A stretch of DNA of 64,000 nt from Tritrichomonas musculus (GCA_039105265.1 JAPFFF010000028.1:558001-622000), one strand, 5' to 3'; numbered from the stretch's first letter, positions 37,401 through 47,806 are shown. Notes: a model not told the origin generated them from the letters alone. A program made the numbers and translations.

Positions 37401-40400
37401 TATTTCACGTTTTTATATAAGAAAGCAGCCATCACGTCGTCAGCATCTTTCTTGTAAAACTTGATTCTTTGATCAGTCACAAGAATGAAACCTTTTATCA
37501 TCGAAATTCGATAGAGGCAAAAAGCTTTGAAGATTCTATCGTTCTTCTTCTTATGCGGATGAGAGAACATGAACGGTTTTTGAATTTCTTTCATAGTCAA
37601 TCGAATCTTCGGTTCTTCTTTTTGATACTTCGTCTCCCAGTAATCCAAGAAGCAGTTGTCAAAGGAAGGATTCATCGGAAAGAGAAGACGACGAATTTCA
37701 ATCTTGTTTGAGGAATCACTAATCGTGTACTTAATTGGACAAGAGTCGTAAATGTGTGACGATGGATTCTGCAAAGAATAAAAAACATTTCTCCAAGTCT
37801 CAAAAATTTTATCAAATGATTCTTCTTCTTGGAAATTTTTGCCAATGAATTCCGATTTCAATGAACGATAATAAAGCAAGCAACATTCAATGAAATCAGA
37901 CCAATTCCAACTATTAATATCGTTATCGCTATCGCTATCGTTATCGTTATCGTTGCTATCAATATGTTTCTTGAATTCAAAGTAATCAATCGAATTCAGT
38001 AAACTTTTTGATGCTTTGATTGAGGCATGCGGAATCGCGCTCGGGAGCGCTTGAATGGATGATTTAACATGATATTTATTACGTTGAAAAATAAACGGTC
38101 TTATTTCTTGTGCTTGCTTTGGACTTGGTTCTGCATTTGAATTTGAGTGACCAGAGAAGAAAATGTTCATGAGAGATGACCTTCTCTTTTTCTTAGAAAA
38201 TTCATCAACAAGTAAAATCAAACCGTTCATTTTTTCACTGAAAATAAACGTTTGTTTCGAAGTCAAAAACGAAATAAATTTAGAAGACTGATTAATGACA
38301 GATTGATAATCATGTGAAGATATATTATTTGAAATTTTCATAATGAATTTCAAAATCTCTTTTATGAAAAAGTTCGCATATTGAGAGAGTATTGAAATTT
38401 GTGACAATAAAAATTCACCAAAACAAAGGCCAAATAATATCATATCGTTATTAATAGGATAATCAGAAGAACGAAGAATGAAAAACAAAGTTCCAAGAAG
38501 TGAAAATGTCATTGAGACAGAAATTGATTCCTCATTTGAACCATTCAATTCTTGATCGTTTTCAAATTTGAGATTTTGAAGAAGATAAAAGAAATTTATT
38601 ATCAATTTGAATGTGTTTTCATCGGTGTGGTTGTTGTCAATTGACTTAACAATAAAGACAACAACATACATCAACAATGATGTCGTGTTCTTCTCTTTAC
38701 TCGCCAAGAAAAAGTTTGACGAATATGGACACTGAAGTAACAAAAAGAGCTGATTAAACATGTCAATAGAAAATTTGTTCAATAATGAAGAGTATCTTGA
38801 ACACAAATTTTCTAACCGTTCATTTGAAAGTGACGATTCATTATTGTCACTTTTTGTAGCAGCTCTAACCATAAAAAAAGGAAACAACAAAGTTGCAATG
38901 CTTGGAGACGAATTAATCGCATAATCAAACATTTTTTTCACATCACATTTCATATTCTGCAGAGCGAAAGATAAATATTCGTAGTAATTCATTGTCGTGT
39001 TGTTAACCAACAAATCCAATATTTCAAGTTTAATATCATCATTCAAATCGTCATTTAATAAAACAGGAATCAAAGCTTCAAGATGAATATTTGGATTAGG
39101 AAGAAGACATTGAAAAAGCTTCAAAAGATGAATTATATTGTTATCATTTGTTGTTTTGAATTTTTCAGAACAATTTGTTCTGGCAATGAATTTTTCATTG
39201 ATAAAAGTTTCATAACATAAATGGTTATTTAATAAACAAGTGAAAACAAATGTTGAATGTTCAAAGAAATTATTATGAACGGTTAATTTCAATGCAAAAC
39301 GACACAAAACATCAACTTCATCATCTTCATTAAAATCATTCAATTTCATTATGATCAAATTAAATAATTGTGTTGTGTTCAAGAATTTATTGTTGTGATT
39401 TCCTGATGATGAATGGAATGAATGAACTAAGTTTTGAATGATCAATTTAGATGGACGATCATTCGATAAGAAGCATTGAATGATTTTCGAATTAGTGATG
39501 TATTTATTATCATACAAAAAGAGGGATTGGAAGTTCAAATGTGAATCAACAAGACAAGAAAATAAATCATAAATGGAATTCTCAACGAAGAAATCATGAA
39601 CAAAAGGAAATCGATTCAAAAGTAAAGATATCAAAGATAACATTTCATCTTGATATTTTTGATATTTTAACAAAACTTCAGCAAATAAATGAATGATTAA
39701 ATTTAACCCACCGATGCAATCGAGTGAATTAAAAAGAGTATTAAAAGACCAGACATTTTTCTTATCAATTTCAATTTTTTCTCGTCCTGATTTGATTATT
39801 TCATATGGAGGAGAGATTGAATAATGAGTCGTTGCAGAGAACGAATTCAAATATTTATCGTTATCATTATCAAAAAGTTCGATAAAGTCAATATACAGAG
39901 TTGATATGTAGCCACGATTCGAGTACAAATGATTGTTAATCATCATTGAATTAAATGTTGTTGGATTAACAATTGTTGGACCATTTTTTGCAATCGACAT
40001 GAAATTGTCAATTAGATTGTCTTTCGAATTCGGACCGATTGCAAAAATATGAAGAATTTGGCTCCATTTCAAATTCTTCTGATATATTTTCAACAGTTGA
40101 ATGTCCAAGCAAGGATGAATCAACATTGAATCTATATTAGGAACACTACTGTTGAATTTAATAACAACTTGTTGCATGTTTAAAGTGATGTCAATTGACT
40201 TGTTGTCAATATTAATTGTGATTAAATTCCAATTTTCAATGTTGACAACATTTCGTGCTTTTCCAACAACTTTTTTTGTTTTCTCTTCAATTACATAGAA
40301 TGTTTCTCTATTAAACATCACAGTGTACTTGTTATCATTAGAAATAGGAATGCTGATAATCTTCGTTGGAAACCGACTAAACAATATTTGTGAATTTACA

Positions 40401-42340
40401 CCTTCAGAATTGTCTTCTTTTTCAGAATTCAATGAAATCATTTGTGAATTCATCATTCGAAACCAAAAAATAACCGTCGTTTGCAACATTGGTATTTTGA
40501 CATTCAAAGGCTCCGTCAGTGCAAAATATGAATTCACAATCGGTGTTTGCTCAACAATTCGCTTAAGGAAATGAATCGTCTTGCAAATGTCGGCCTGTAT
40601 GAGTGAGTAAATGTAATAGAAAACATGGAAATTGCAGGAATAAGAGAGACAAAGAATGATGAAATTGTAATATTTTTCATTTGTGATCGTTATTTCTTCA
40701 TCTTTCTTTTGAAGACAAAGATTTGTCACTTTCATTAAAAATTTTTCATTTTCAAATAAAATCGAACAAACCTTTTGAAATTCAATTCTTTTTGACATTT
40801 TCATTAGAAAATCAATGACATTGTCGAAAATACGAAGACTTATCTCACTCTTGATTGGATCAAGTGCTGACTTGTTGGATTCCATGTCAAAAAGAATGGC
40901 CAAAATAGAACTCGCAATTTGTTTACAAAAAGAGTTGCATGGAGGTGAAGTGAACGTTATCAAAATAAAATTCGAAATTTGAGGCGAAATTTCAGTAAAA
41001 ATGTATTTCTCATCAGGAAACAAGATGAAAAGGAGAACTTCAATAATTTTGGTATAAAAATTGAATTTGTCATCACAACTTTTTGTGAGGACTCTAAGAA
41101 AATATTCACTCAAACACAAATTGTCAGAAATGAAAGAAGAAATATTCTCATTCACACGAGCAATCAAGAAAATATTCAGAACAACCGCCAAATAATGATT
41201 TGAATTACACGTCTTATCAATATTTAACGATAGAAAAGTTAACGTCCACGTTTTAAACGTTCTCTCATCACAAAGTACCAAAAGTGACTTATAACGCTCA
41301 ATGAAGTACAAATAGACGTGCAAAATATTATGAACAACATGAATTCTCATTGAATTTGTCATGTTCAAAATGGAGTTCCAGCCAGATTTTATCAAGTCGT
41401 TTTTACCTCGATTTGAAAAGGCGAACGATGCTGCTGAAAAAGACGATACAAATTCAATTGAAGTTAACAAAAGTCGCCAAATTCTGACCAATTCAAATTG
41501 GTCGGTTATTTGCGATACGTATCTGAAAAATAATTCAGAGCATTGAATGGTGTATTGAATTATCAAATTTTCTGGAAAATAATAAACGGTCATCGTTTTG
41601 ACCAAAAAGGCCAAAAAAGAAATTGGTAAATCTTCTCTTTGTGGAAACGATTGAAAAAGTGACTCTAAATCAATTGACTGGGTGTATTCAAGTAGAATCG
41701 AATGCGAATCATGAAATGCTGTAAAAAATAAATCAAATGGCTTTGGCCCAGATTCGGTTGCAAACAAAAATGAAAGCATTTCGTGGAGAAGATTGCTGCC
41801 AATTCTTTTTTGTAAGGCTTGACGAAATGATTTCGATACAATATCTTCGATATATTTGGGTTGCTTGTCTATGCAATTGAACAAGAAGGCAATACTAATG
41901 AGAAATGTACTTTTGTATTGTAGTCTTTGGCAATGTAATAAAACAACATAATCACATACCGGTAATTTTGCAAGAATAAAGCTGAGTTCAGTTTCATTTA
42001 TTGTTGAAATTAATATATTTTTCGATAAAAAATATGTCATTTGATCCCTTGGTAAAAATCTTACAAAATAGCAAAAAATAAAATTATGATAATTATTATT
42101 AAATAAAAATTGGATAAATTCCAGTAATTGTGAGCTAATTGATTTTTTTGATTTATTTTCTGTAATGTTTTGAGGAGGATTCCGAATTGTACTAAAAATT
42201 TTACCAAAATCTTTTTTCTTATTTTGCAGTTCTTTTTCTTTTCCTTCAAAAATTGGTAGAAGTTCGTAAAAATCGTTGTTTTCTAGCGATGTTTTGAGCC
42301 AATTGTAAATATAATCCGTGAAGTATTGATTTTCATTCAT
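34475..42340 (-). CDS. BEACH-WD40 protein (LYST/neurobeachin/LvsA-like)
   Basis: The product has 2621 residues. Residues 1-1550 are helical armadillo-like sequence with a concanavalin-like insert near 690-800 (FYVIEEKTKKVVGKARNVV). A PH-like region follows at about 1580-1690 (KGFILVTDQRIKFYKKD). The BEACH domain spans about 1715-2035: NKFSGRTWCDFTQYPFFPWV, YDSPDRMFQSF, FVPEVYYLPEMY and FLHEWINLIWGVKRTGDLA. The C-terminus carries WD40 repeats (SFIILAGHEDGCVSLFSI). A Gln/Asn-rich repeat (QQND/ETEI, about 1755-1825) lies inside the BEACH domain between its first motif and the rest; a Ser-rich spacer precedes the WD40s. BEACH proteins govern vesicle fusion/fission and phagosome-lysosome traffic. 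The start ATG lies about 75 bp after a CTTTTTGA motif (sense of the plus strand). Confidence 0.95.
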   Translation of the reverse strand: MNENQYFTDYIYNWLKTSLENNDFYELLPIFEGKEKELQNKKKDFGKIFSTIRNPPQNITENKSKKSISSQLLEFIQFLFNNNYHNFIFCYFVRFLPRDQMTYFLSKNILISTINETELSFILAKLPVCDYVVLLHCQRLQYKSTFLISIAFLFNCIDKQPKYIEDIVSKSFRQALQKRIGSNLLHEMLSFLFATESGPKPFDLFFTAFHDSHSILLEYTQSIDLESLFQSFPQREDLPISFLAFLVKTMTVYYFPENLIIQYTIQCSELFFRYVSQITDQFELVRIWRLLLTSIEFVSSFSAASFAFSNRGKNDLIKSGWNSILNMTNSMRIHVVHNILHVYLYFIERYKSLLVLCDERTFKTWTLTFLSLNIDKTCNSNHYLAVVLNIFLIARVNENISSFISDNLCLSEYFLRVLTKSCDDKFNFYTKIIEVLLFILFPDEKYIFTEISPQISNFILITFTSPPCNSFCKQIASSILAILFDMESNKSALDPIKSEISLRIFDNVIDFLMKMSKRIEFQKVCSILFENEKFLMKVTNLCLQKKDEEITITNEKYYNFIILCLSYSCNFHVFYYIYSLIQADICKTIHFLKRIVEQTPIVNSYFALTEPLNVKIPMLQTTVIFWFRMMNSQMISLNSEKEDNSEGVNSQILFSRFPTKIISIPISNDNKYTVMFNRETFYVIEEKTKKVVGKARNVVNIENWNLITINIDNKSIDITLNMQQVVIKFNSSVPNIDSMLIHPCLDIQLLKIYQKNLKWSQILHIFAIGPNSKDNLIDNFMSIAKNGPTIVNPTTFNSMMINNHLYSNRGYISTLYIDFIELFDNDNDKYLNSFSATTHYSISPPYEIIKSGREKIEIDKKNVWSFNTLFNSLDCIGGLNLIIHLFAEVLLKYQKYQDEMLSLISLLLNRFPFVHDFFVENSIYDLFSCLVDSHLNFQSLFLYDNKYITNSKIIQCFLSNDRPSKLIIQNLVHSFHSSSGNHNNKFLNTTQLFNLIIMKLNDFNEDDEVDVLCRFALKLTVHNNFFEHSTFVFTCLLNNHLCYETFINEKFIARTNCSEKFKTTNDNNIIHLLKLFQCLLPNPNIHLEALIPVLLNDDLNDDIKLEILDLLVNNTTMNYYEYLSFALQNMKCDVKKMFDYAINSSPSIATLLFPFFMVRAATKSDNNESSLSNERLENLCSRYSSLLNKFSIDMFNQLFLLLQCPYSSNFFLASKEKNTTSLLMYVVVFIVKSIDNNHTDENTFKLIINFFYLLQNLKFENDQELNGSNEESISVSMTFSLLGTLFFILRSSDYPINNDMILFGLCFGEFLLSQISILSQYANFFIKEILKFIMKISNNISSHDYQSVINQSSKFISFLTSKQTFIFSEKMNGLILLVDEFSKKKRRSSLMNIFFSGHSNSNAEPSPKQAQEIRPFIFQRNKYHVKSSIQALPSAIPHASIKASKSLLNSIDYFEFKKHIDSNDNDNDSDSDNDINSWNWSDFIECCLLYYRSLKSEFIGKNFQEEESFDKIFETWRNVFYSLQNPSSHIYDSCPIKYTISDSSNKIEIRRLLFPMNPSFDNCFLDYWETKYQKEEPKIRLTMKEIQKPFMFSHPHKKKNDRIFKAFCLYRISMIKGFILVTDQRIKFYKKDADDVMAAFLYKNVKYIRQMFHQHEKKGILIEDDCFRNYSFAFKKESDCEDFLNLVSHRTKIFRSFETDKLLEKQKKWVSNEISNFDYLIYLNKFSGRTWCDFTQYPFFPWVLSKYESYKPKKSKQKNTKTEQQNKTDNEILQNDTENKKQQNDNETEIQQNNTENEILQNDNETEIQQNDANDKTDKNSIKEQLQLNGVNITYSDEQRDNRTKLNLHDTSIYRDLNYQLFAQTEAHRKCCNDYYDVTYEMNDQGSHFPNYVSNVGSAIYYLVRLEPFITEEILFQGGKYDSPDRMFQSFDITSKIMFGINTKSSLEFVPEVYYLPEMYKNVNNLVFPRSILDSTIDLERFTLPSWSKSPEDLVYKMRKALESPYVSTFLHEWINLIWGVKRTGDLALKSTNVFPELVFKFNKEMYKGDKVMIRGMMSELHNCGTAPEQLFHELHPQRNVPVLSDNYRETTSSSRNVSVSSARSMSSLSSIRNESSTPNQRTITHYTSNFSPQNARKNSSDRLSRKISFDVNARFLFFEQRESRLLFAGIRSPMAKELYSLKFDRDWLIIPPIHKIRINRKGGVEVVRRNSICPAQKFRFSRDIRPIFISKSGSDIVTAHQTPIIAHWRLSTTSNSSSSVSSSSSSPLKMRNESPTRSQMKVPASSSSSSILSNLNSNSNFNLNLSATSSSSLSSTTSKRSSANNSGTVTATPTQSSVVSASPINSNQKTVTFENDSYNLGESCLMLESVLRGYSVNITSVFISTTSFIILAGHEDGCVSLFSISPHQFIRVIQITNDQKRLKYPVTMIRTANWNSDIIIFQEKLVGQIDTEIEITPTCPTDVIQQSSKKSDTDNSSMMNKFVTSVKNKFHKGNDMNKREVKSTNQNSNQNKSEVVTFVSLYSVNGVFHKSVCLNHRIKECCGTCYPYATKKNYFALLSEDDCIILLNGRNLRVVQVYDISSCPQTESMIYNKMNDSLILTTKTREIIDFNMIPASLIND
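36880..37075 (-). repeat. In-frame repeat coding QQND/NET in the BEACH domain
   Basis: Several 27-33-bp units containing cattttgttgtatctcagtt on the plus strand encode alternating ILQND, NETEIQQND and NTEN. It enlarges a loop of the BEACH domain. Confidence 0.75.
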
Positions 42341-43759
42341 TCCATTCTATTTTTTTTAAAAAAGTTTAAAATTTTATATTGTATTCAAATAATTAACTCA
42401 AAATTTTAAACTTTTTGAATGAATTCTTAAATTTATTGAATATTTTGTTTATGAATATTTAATTTTCTATTGAGGAGTTAACCATACTTAGAAATAGACC
42501 TTGTAAGGGGTACCCGATTTACCCATTTTCAATCGGGTCAAAAATTTTAGGTATATTTTGACCAGGGGTCGCAAATTACCGCCTACCCAAAGCGGTTTTT
42601 GACCCGAAATTTTTAAAATTCATTTATCTCAAAATGTGGAATAAATATATATATAAAAAAAGGTTTATTAAAAAATTTACAAGCTTTTTAATCCTTTTTA
42701 ATAAAAATTTTTATTTCATTAGAATAATGCATCTGATATTTTTCTCAAAAATTGTTTTTTGAAATTATTTTCTCTATCATTCTATTTAATTACAATTTTT
42801 AATATCAGAAAACCTTTTTTCTTGAAAGTTAATTGATTTTTTTTTGTATCGTATTTTTTTCTGATTTTCATTGTCATTTAATTTATTGTTTAGATGACTT
42901 ATGAAAAGAGAAATAATACATAAATTTAAGTTATGTAATATTTTTTTATATTAAGCTTTGAAATCTACCAATTTTAAATAATATTAACTATTCATTTACT
43001 TGTTTTATATTTTTTTATCTTTTTTTCAACATTTATACTATGCATTTTAGTTTATTTCGCTATTAATTAATGTTACTAATCACTTATATAATTAAAAAAT
43101 ATTGGCATTTGGTTCTTTTATTTCATGTTTGAATACAGTATTAAGATATATTAATAACTATTTCAGATTTTAAAAGATTATCCTGTTTTGACAAACTATT
43201 ACTTGATTTTCAAATAAAAAATTCTTTTCTAAATAAAATTTGAAATATTTCATATAACAAGTCATATCATAAAATTTTATTTTCAAAAATCAAAATTCAC
43301 TTTAAAAAAATGCATGAATCAATAAAAAATTAATTATAGAACATGATTTTATAAAAAATAATCCAAAAAATACACTAGAAATAAAAGGGTCAAACACGAA
43401 CTCTTCATTTTTTTTTTGGGTAGTGACCCCAAAAAAAAATTTGTGGTCGGGTTAATATTTTGGGGTGACCTTTCGAAGGTTTACTTAGAAAGATATAAAA
43501 TATATACAGCAATATGTGAAATCGACAATTTCTTATATAAATGACTAAAAAACAATTACCTAATTCTTATCACCAAATTGAATACATAGATATTTCAACT
43601 TGATAATTCAAATTATTTAGCTACAGCTGATTTAAAAGAAGACGCTTTTTTGCATTTATTAGCTTGTTGATGTAGTAAAAAAATAATAAATATCACAAAT
43701 TTATTTTTTAAATTTTTTATAAAAGAAAAGAATTTAATGCCAATCAGCATTTATATTCC
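42341..43759. other. Intergenic containing a candidate Mutator-like element
   Basis: Apart from the 987-bp candidate element there is AT-rich sequence, with CTTTTTGA at about 42412 near the BEACH gene start. Confidence 0.6.
42495..43481. mobile_element. Candidate nonautonomous element with 10-bp duplication (Mutator-like)
   Basis: TACTTAGAAA occurs directly at 42485-42494 and 43482-43491. Between them the ends read TAGACCTTGTAAGGGGT and (complement) AACCTTCGAAAGGTC, a weak inverted repeat. Subterminal gggtc/gaccc motifs (gggtacccga, tcgggtc, gacccga, gggtagtgacccc) stand out from the AT-rich centre. Nine- to ten-base duplications are typical of Mutator-like elements. No transposase ORF is present. 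Confidence 0.5.
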
Positions 43760-45386
43760 TTAATTAATTGATAAATTTGCTAAATCATTTAATAATGTCC
43801 ATAGTATTATGTTTTTTGCATCTGCAATATCTTTTCTTTCTTTTGAAAAGATATGATCTTTTGAATCTACAAATTTATATAAATATTGCCAATTTTCTTT
43901 GTATATAAATGCAATTTTTTCTTCTCTTTTTGTTACTCTTTTGTCGTAGTGAAGCCTTTCTAATGCATCATATAACTCATTTGCCCTTGAATGCTTGAAT
44001 TCATATTGCTTTCCGATAGATTCCCATTTTCCATCACTTTGTTTGCCTTGCGATATGTCTTGATCCCATTCTTTCTTGTCGTAATTATGGTAATTACCAT
44101 AATCTTGATCCCATATTCTTCTTATTTGGCTGTCTGGTATTTTTGCTAGATTTGCTCGTTGTTTGAATTCATTTAAAATTGATCTCAAACTTTGTAATTT
44201 TTGATCGCTATCTCGTTTCTCATCCAAAGTTTTGTTTGCTTCTTCTTGAAGCTGCTTCTTCTCATCATAAAGAATTTGAATTGTTTGTTTAGAGCTTGCT
44301 AATTCATTTTTAACTTTGCTTAATTCTTCTTGAAGTTTATTATTATCTTTATTATAATTTAGAATTGTTTGTGTAGAGCTTGTTAATTCACTTTTAACTT
44401 TGCTTAATTCTTCTTGAAGTTGGTTATTCTTTTTGCTGAGATTTTGAATGGTTTGTTTAGAGTTTATTAACTCACTTTTAACTTTGCTTAATTCTTCTTG
44501 AAGTCCACTATTATCTTTATTGAGATTTTTAACTTTTTTTTTAAATGCTGATTAATTCACTCTTCGCTTTGCTTGCTTCTTCATGAAGTTGACTTTTTTC
44601 TTTGATAAGATTTTGAATTTTTTGATTGGCAATGAATAATTCATTTTTAACTTTGCTTGCTTCTTCTTGAAAGTGATTTTTCTCTTTGCTAAGATTTTGA
44701 ATTGTTTGTTTTGCTTTGATAAAATCATCTTCAAGTTTCAGAACAACTTTTTCTGTATTTTTAGGAGAAAATCCAAAATGATCTTTAAAATTAATGCACG
44801 CATCGAGTTTATTTTCTTCGGATTTCATTTCATCAGCATCAAGAGTTTCTAAAAGTACAAAAAACATTTGTTTATCTGAGGTTTCAGTATTAATGATGAA
44901 TTTATATGCCAAGTCTTGGTCTTTAAGATTTTTCATCGGATGATTAAAAATGTTATAAAGAGAACTAAATTGTATACTCTTGATATCGTTTGGAAAATTG
45001 ATTAAATAATAATCAAGATTATGTGCTATAATCATTTCAAAGTTTTTATTGTCTATTTTTTGGTTCTCATATGAATTGATCAAGTTACTGATATAAAAAA
45101 GTGGTAAAAATTGTTGTTGGTTCAGGTGATCTTTCAATACTCCAAATTCATTACTTAATTGATAATATTCAATACAATTATCTTTTGTAATTTCGGGGAT
45201 TTCATCTTTTTCTAGATATTTCAAAAATGATTTTAAAGTTTCATCTTCTACCTTAGATTGAACATAATATTTTTTATTATAATATAATCCATTGATCACC
45301 TCTTCTTTTTCCTTAGGTATCTTATATATGATGCTAATTGAATTAGCAATTTCGAATTTTTTATCACCAATAAAAAATTCAAGCAT
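43760..45386 (-). CDS. BTB-like/coiled-coil protein, one frame break in an A-run
   Basis: Residues 1-190 from ATG 45386 look like a divergent BTB/BACK domain (KFEIANSISIIYKIPKEKEE; YYVQSKVEDETLKSFLKYLE). A coiled coil of repeated 28-residue units (LQEELSKVKSELxxSxQTIQ) follows. The C-terminal about 150 residues contain HSRANELYDALERLHYDKRV and ERKDIADAKNIILWTLLND, a conserved-looking domain I cannot name. The frame closes at 44541, but the sequence continues in the next frame with the same heptad repeats to 43760. Compared with the neighbouring 84-bp units, one extra base is present, near a run of nine A. Either a recent frameshift or a homopolymer error splits one gene in two. Confidence 0.65.
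44230..44730 (-). repeat. 84-bp coiled-coil minisatellite (28 residues = 4 heptads)
   Basis: ttgtttg-agagctt-aattca blocks recur at 44281, 44365 and 44449, exactly 84 bp apart, with more diverged units up to about 44700. The period keeps the coiled-coil register. Confidence 0.8.
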
Positions 45387-45439
45387 TTAAATAAAAATGG
45401 AAAATTGGAAAAATAAAAAAAAAAAATTGGCAGGGCATA

Positions 45440-45470
45440 GAACTTTTTGAAACCACTTTTTGACTGGTTT
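45440..45470 (-). promoter_or_regulatory. Two CTTTTTGA motifs between tandem genes
   Basis: ACTTTTTGA occurs twice about 12 bp apart in the 101-bp gap, 60-85 bp upstream of the BTB-like gene. It is a candidate promoter element by position only. Confidence 0.3.
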
Positions 45471-45487
45471 ATATATACATATGCTTT

Positions 45488-47806
45488 TCAATAAAAGTCA
45501 TAATACATATCATTCTGATCATAAATTCTCCCTTGCTCATTAATAGGCTGCATTAGATTTTCTAAAGGAAAATGATATTCAGCATTAAAAGCTTCTCTTG
45601 GATTTATACTTCGGAATATAAAGTATTCAAAATTATAATCGTCAATTACATCTTCTTCTTCTTCTAACAGTTCTTCATCATTATCCACGTCATTTGCATA
45701 CACGTTATAAATCATATCTATTCTATAATAAGAATAAGAGTTATCATTCCACTTTTTCTGATTGAAATTAATATTTTTTGAATTCATAACACATCTTACA
45801 GGTCTAGGACTATATGGCGATAATTGCACATTTCCTTCCAAAAGATTAGTTCCACCACCAATGTCTATTAAGCCATCATACATATCAAGATATAAAATTG
45901 AAAACAAAGATCTAATAAATGAAATTGGCGTGTTTTCAATTGCCAAAAATAATGGTGTTATTAATTGCTTTTTCCTTTCTTTATCTTCATTAATGAATTC
46001 TTTAATAAATAATGAATTAACATCAATGTTTTTTTCTGCTAATAGAAGATTACAAATGCCACTATTGTTTGCTATGATTGCCATGTGCAATGATGTTTCT
46101 TTTTTCTTAAATAACATTTTCGAATCGTTCGGTCTATATAATTCAATTTGTTCACAATTAACATTAATGTCTTGGCATGATAAAATAGACTGACACATCT
46201 GATAATTGTTAATTTCAGCAGCATTATTTAATGGCGCATTTTCTTCATATTCATATATTGTTTCATCTGAATACATCTCAAATATTGACTTTGCATTGAT
46301 ATTGATTTTAGGATGGCGAGATAAAACATCAACTAATTTTGCGTTTCCTAAATTAATAGCCTGATTAATTGGTGTCTTCATCACAAAGAAATTTGCAGTA
46401 ATCAACACAGATCTTTTGTTAACGTCAATATTTGGATTTTGAAGCAAAAGTTCAACAATCTCACAATTTTCTTTCTCAATTGCAATGTGCAAAGGAGTGA
46501 GAGTTTCTTTCACTTTATAATTATAATGATATCTGATACATTGTTGATTAACGTCAATTTCTGGTTTCTTAAGCAACAATTTAACAATGTCAATGTTTTC
46601 TTTTTCAATCGCAATATGCAAAGCAGAAGCATTTTCAAAATTGAATTCTTGTCTCGAACGATTTATTAAATTAACTCTATTATTCATTCTCGTGGATCTC
46701 GGAATTGTGCTCCAAGCAACCCAATCATCAGCACGATCATAATAAGTTATTCTCTTATAACAAATTTTTTCTTTATTTGTATATTTTACAGTCGCTTGCC
46801 TGTTTACATCGACTTTTTCATTTGTTAAAAAACGTTCTACAAATACAAGATGTTCTTTTTGAACAGCAGCAATGAAAAGATTAAAAGAATATTCGATTTC
46901 TGTTGAGAGAAAATGATAATTGTAATATTTAAGAGCAAATAAATCTAGCTTTTCATGATCGTTCTCATAAAAATAAAGTGAAAGCTCATTGTGATGACAT
47001 TTAACTGATTCATCTAAAATTGCTTCTGGGTTTTGAACGTATTTTTCTTCTAATAAATGAATAAAACTAATCTTTCTTGAATGAATTGCATAATTCCATA
47101 AATCGGGAGTTATTGGTGCTCCGTGGCATATCAAATAATTGAAAATTTTGAATGATCCAAAAAACGATGCGTATTCAATTAAATTTAGTTTGTTTTTTAA
47201 TAAATACGAATTAGTTTCGAATATTGATGGTGGAATTTGATATTTATCGATTGAAATCAAGTTTTTATTGATGTATTGAACAAATTTTATTATTGAGTCG
47301 TTTCTGATTAATTCGCAAATATAATTATCATTTTCACCGCGATTTCTTTTTTCAATAAAAGTGGAATCATTGGAATTTATATTTCTAATATCCAAATATT
47401 CTAGATAATATTTTTGTCTATATTCATCTTGTTCCAATATTTTCAATATCTTCGAATCAATCGTAAGAATTTGATTTTCAATTAGAAACAAAAGAATTCT
47501 TTTGTCAAATTTAAACATATTAAAAATAGTTAAATTGGAATAAATTTGTTTTATATCATTTATAAAGATTGATATTACTCTGAACACCTTATCATAAAAA
47601 AATGCTGAGTGGAAATGATAATGAAACACTTTTTTGATCAATTTAAGAAAAAGTTTTAATTCTTGATTGTTTAAAATAAAATCATGATTTTTAATTAATT
47701 TACTAAGACTGTCAAAAATTTCTTCTAATTGCTGATCTTTATCAAGGAAATCCAGAAGTAGCTCATAAAAAACCTTCATTTCTTCAATTCCACCTTGAAA
47801 ATTCAT
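45488..47806 (-). CDS. Ankyrin-repeat protein with the trichomonad N-terminal module
   Basis: The product has 772 residues. Residues 1-270 carry the DUF3447-like module shared with the LRR protein at 12441 (NRGENDNYICELIRNDSIIK, PPSIFETNSYLLK, FFGSFKIFNYLICHGAPITP). Ankyrin units occupy about 290-620, with clear ones such as ALHIAIEKENIDIVKLLLKK and PLHIAIEKENCEIVELLLQN. The C-terminus is acidic (EELLEEEEDVIDD) and Tyr/Asn-rich. There is no signal or membrane segment. The gene lies immediately behind the BTB-like gene on the same strand, 101 bp apart, with two CTTTTTGA motifs between them (about 45447 and 45459). Its role is inferred as a protein-interaction scaffold. Confidence 0.9.
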   Translation of the reverse strand: MNFQGGIEEMKVFYELLLDFLDKDQQLEEIFDSLSKLIKNHDFILNNQELKLFLKLIKKVFHYHFHSAFFYDKVFRVISIFINDIKQIYSNLTIFNMFKFDKRILLFLIENQILTIDSKILKILEQDEYRQKYYLEYLDIRNINSNDSTFIEKRNRGENDNYICELIRNDSIIKFVQYINKNLISIDKYQIPPSIFETNSYLLKNKLNLIEYASFFGSFKIFNYLICHGAPITPDLWNYAIHSRKISFIHLLEEKYVQNPEAILDESVKCHHNELSLYFYENDHEKLDLFALKYYNYHFLSTEIEYSFNLFIAAVQKEHLVFVERFLTNEKVDVNRQATVKYTNKEKICYKRITYYDRADDWVAWSTIPRSTRMNNRVNLINRSRQEFNFENASALHIAIEKENIDIVKLLLKKPEIDVNQQCIRYHYNYKVKETLTPLHIAIEKENCEIVELLLQNPNIDVNKRSVLITANFFVMKTPINQAINLGNAKLVDVLSRHPKININAKSIFEMYSDETIYEYEENAPLNNAAEINNYQMCQSILSCQDINVNCEQIELYRPNDSKMLFKKKETSLHMAIIANNSGICNLLLAEKNIDVNSLFIKEFINEDKERKKQLITPLFLAIENTPISFIRSLFSILYLDMYDGLIDIGGGTNLLEGNVQLSPYSPRPVRCVMNSKNINFNQKKWNDNSYSYYRIDMIYNVYANDVDNDEELLEEEEDVIDDYNFEYFIFRSINPREAFNAEYHFPLENLMQPINEQGRIYDQNDMYYDFY

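Noticed and set aside
42500-42620. GGGTACCC-type motifs considered as telomere-like repeats
   Set aside because: They are not tandem, have no fixed unit and lie inside an interval bounded by a direct duplication.
43760-44227. Separate 155-residue gene
   Set aside because: Its frame starts at a TTG and continues upstream through the same 84-bp heptad repeats; it is the 3' part of the BTB-like coiled-coil gene.
45387-47806. Operon of the BTB-like and ankyrin genes
   Set aside because: Same strand and 101 bp apart, but trichomonads transcribe genes singly and promoter-like motifs sit between them.
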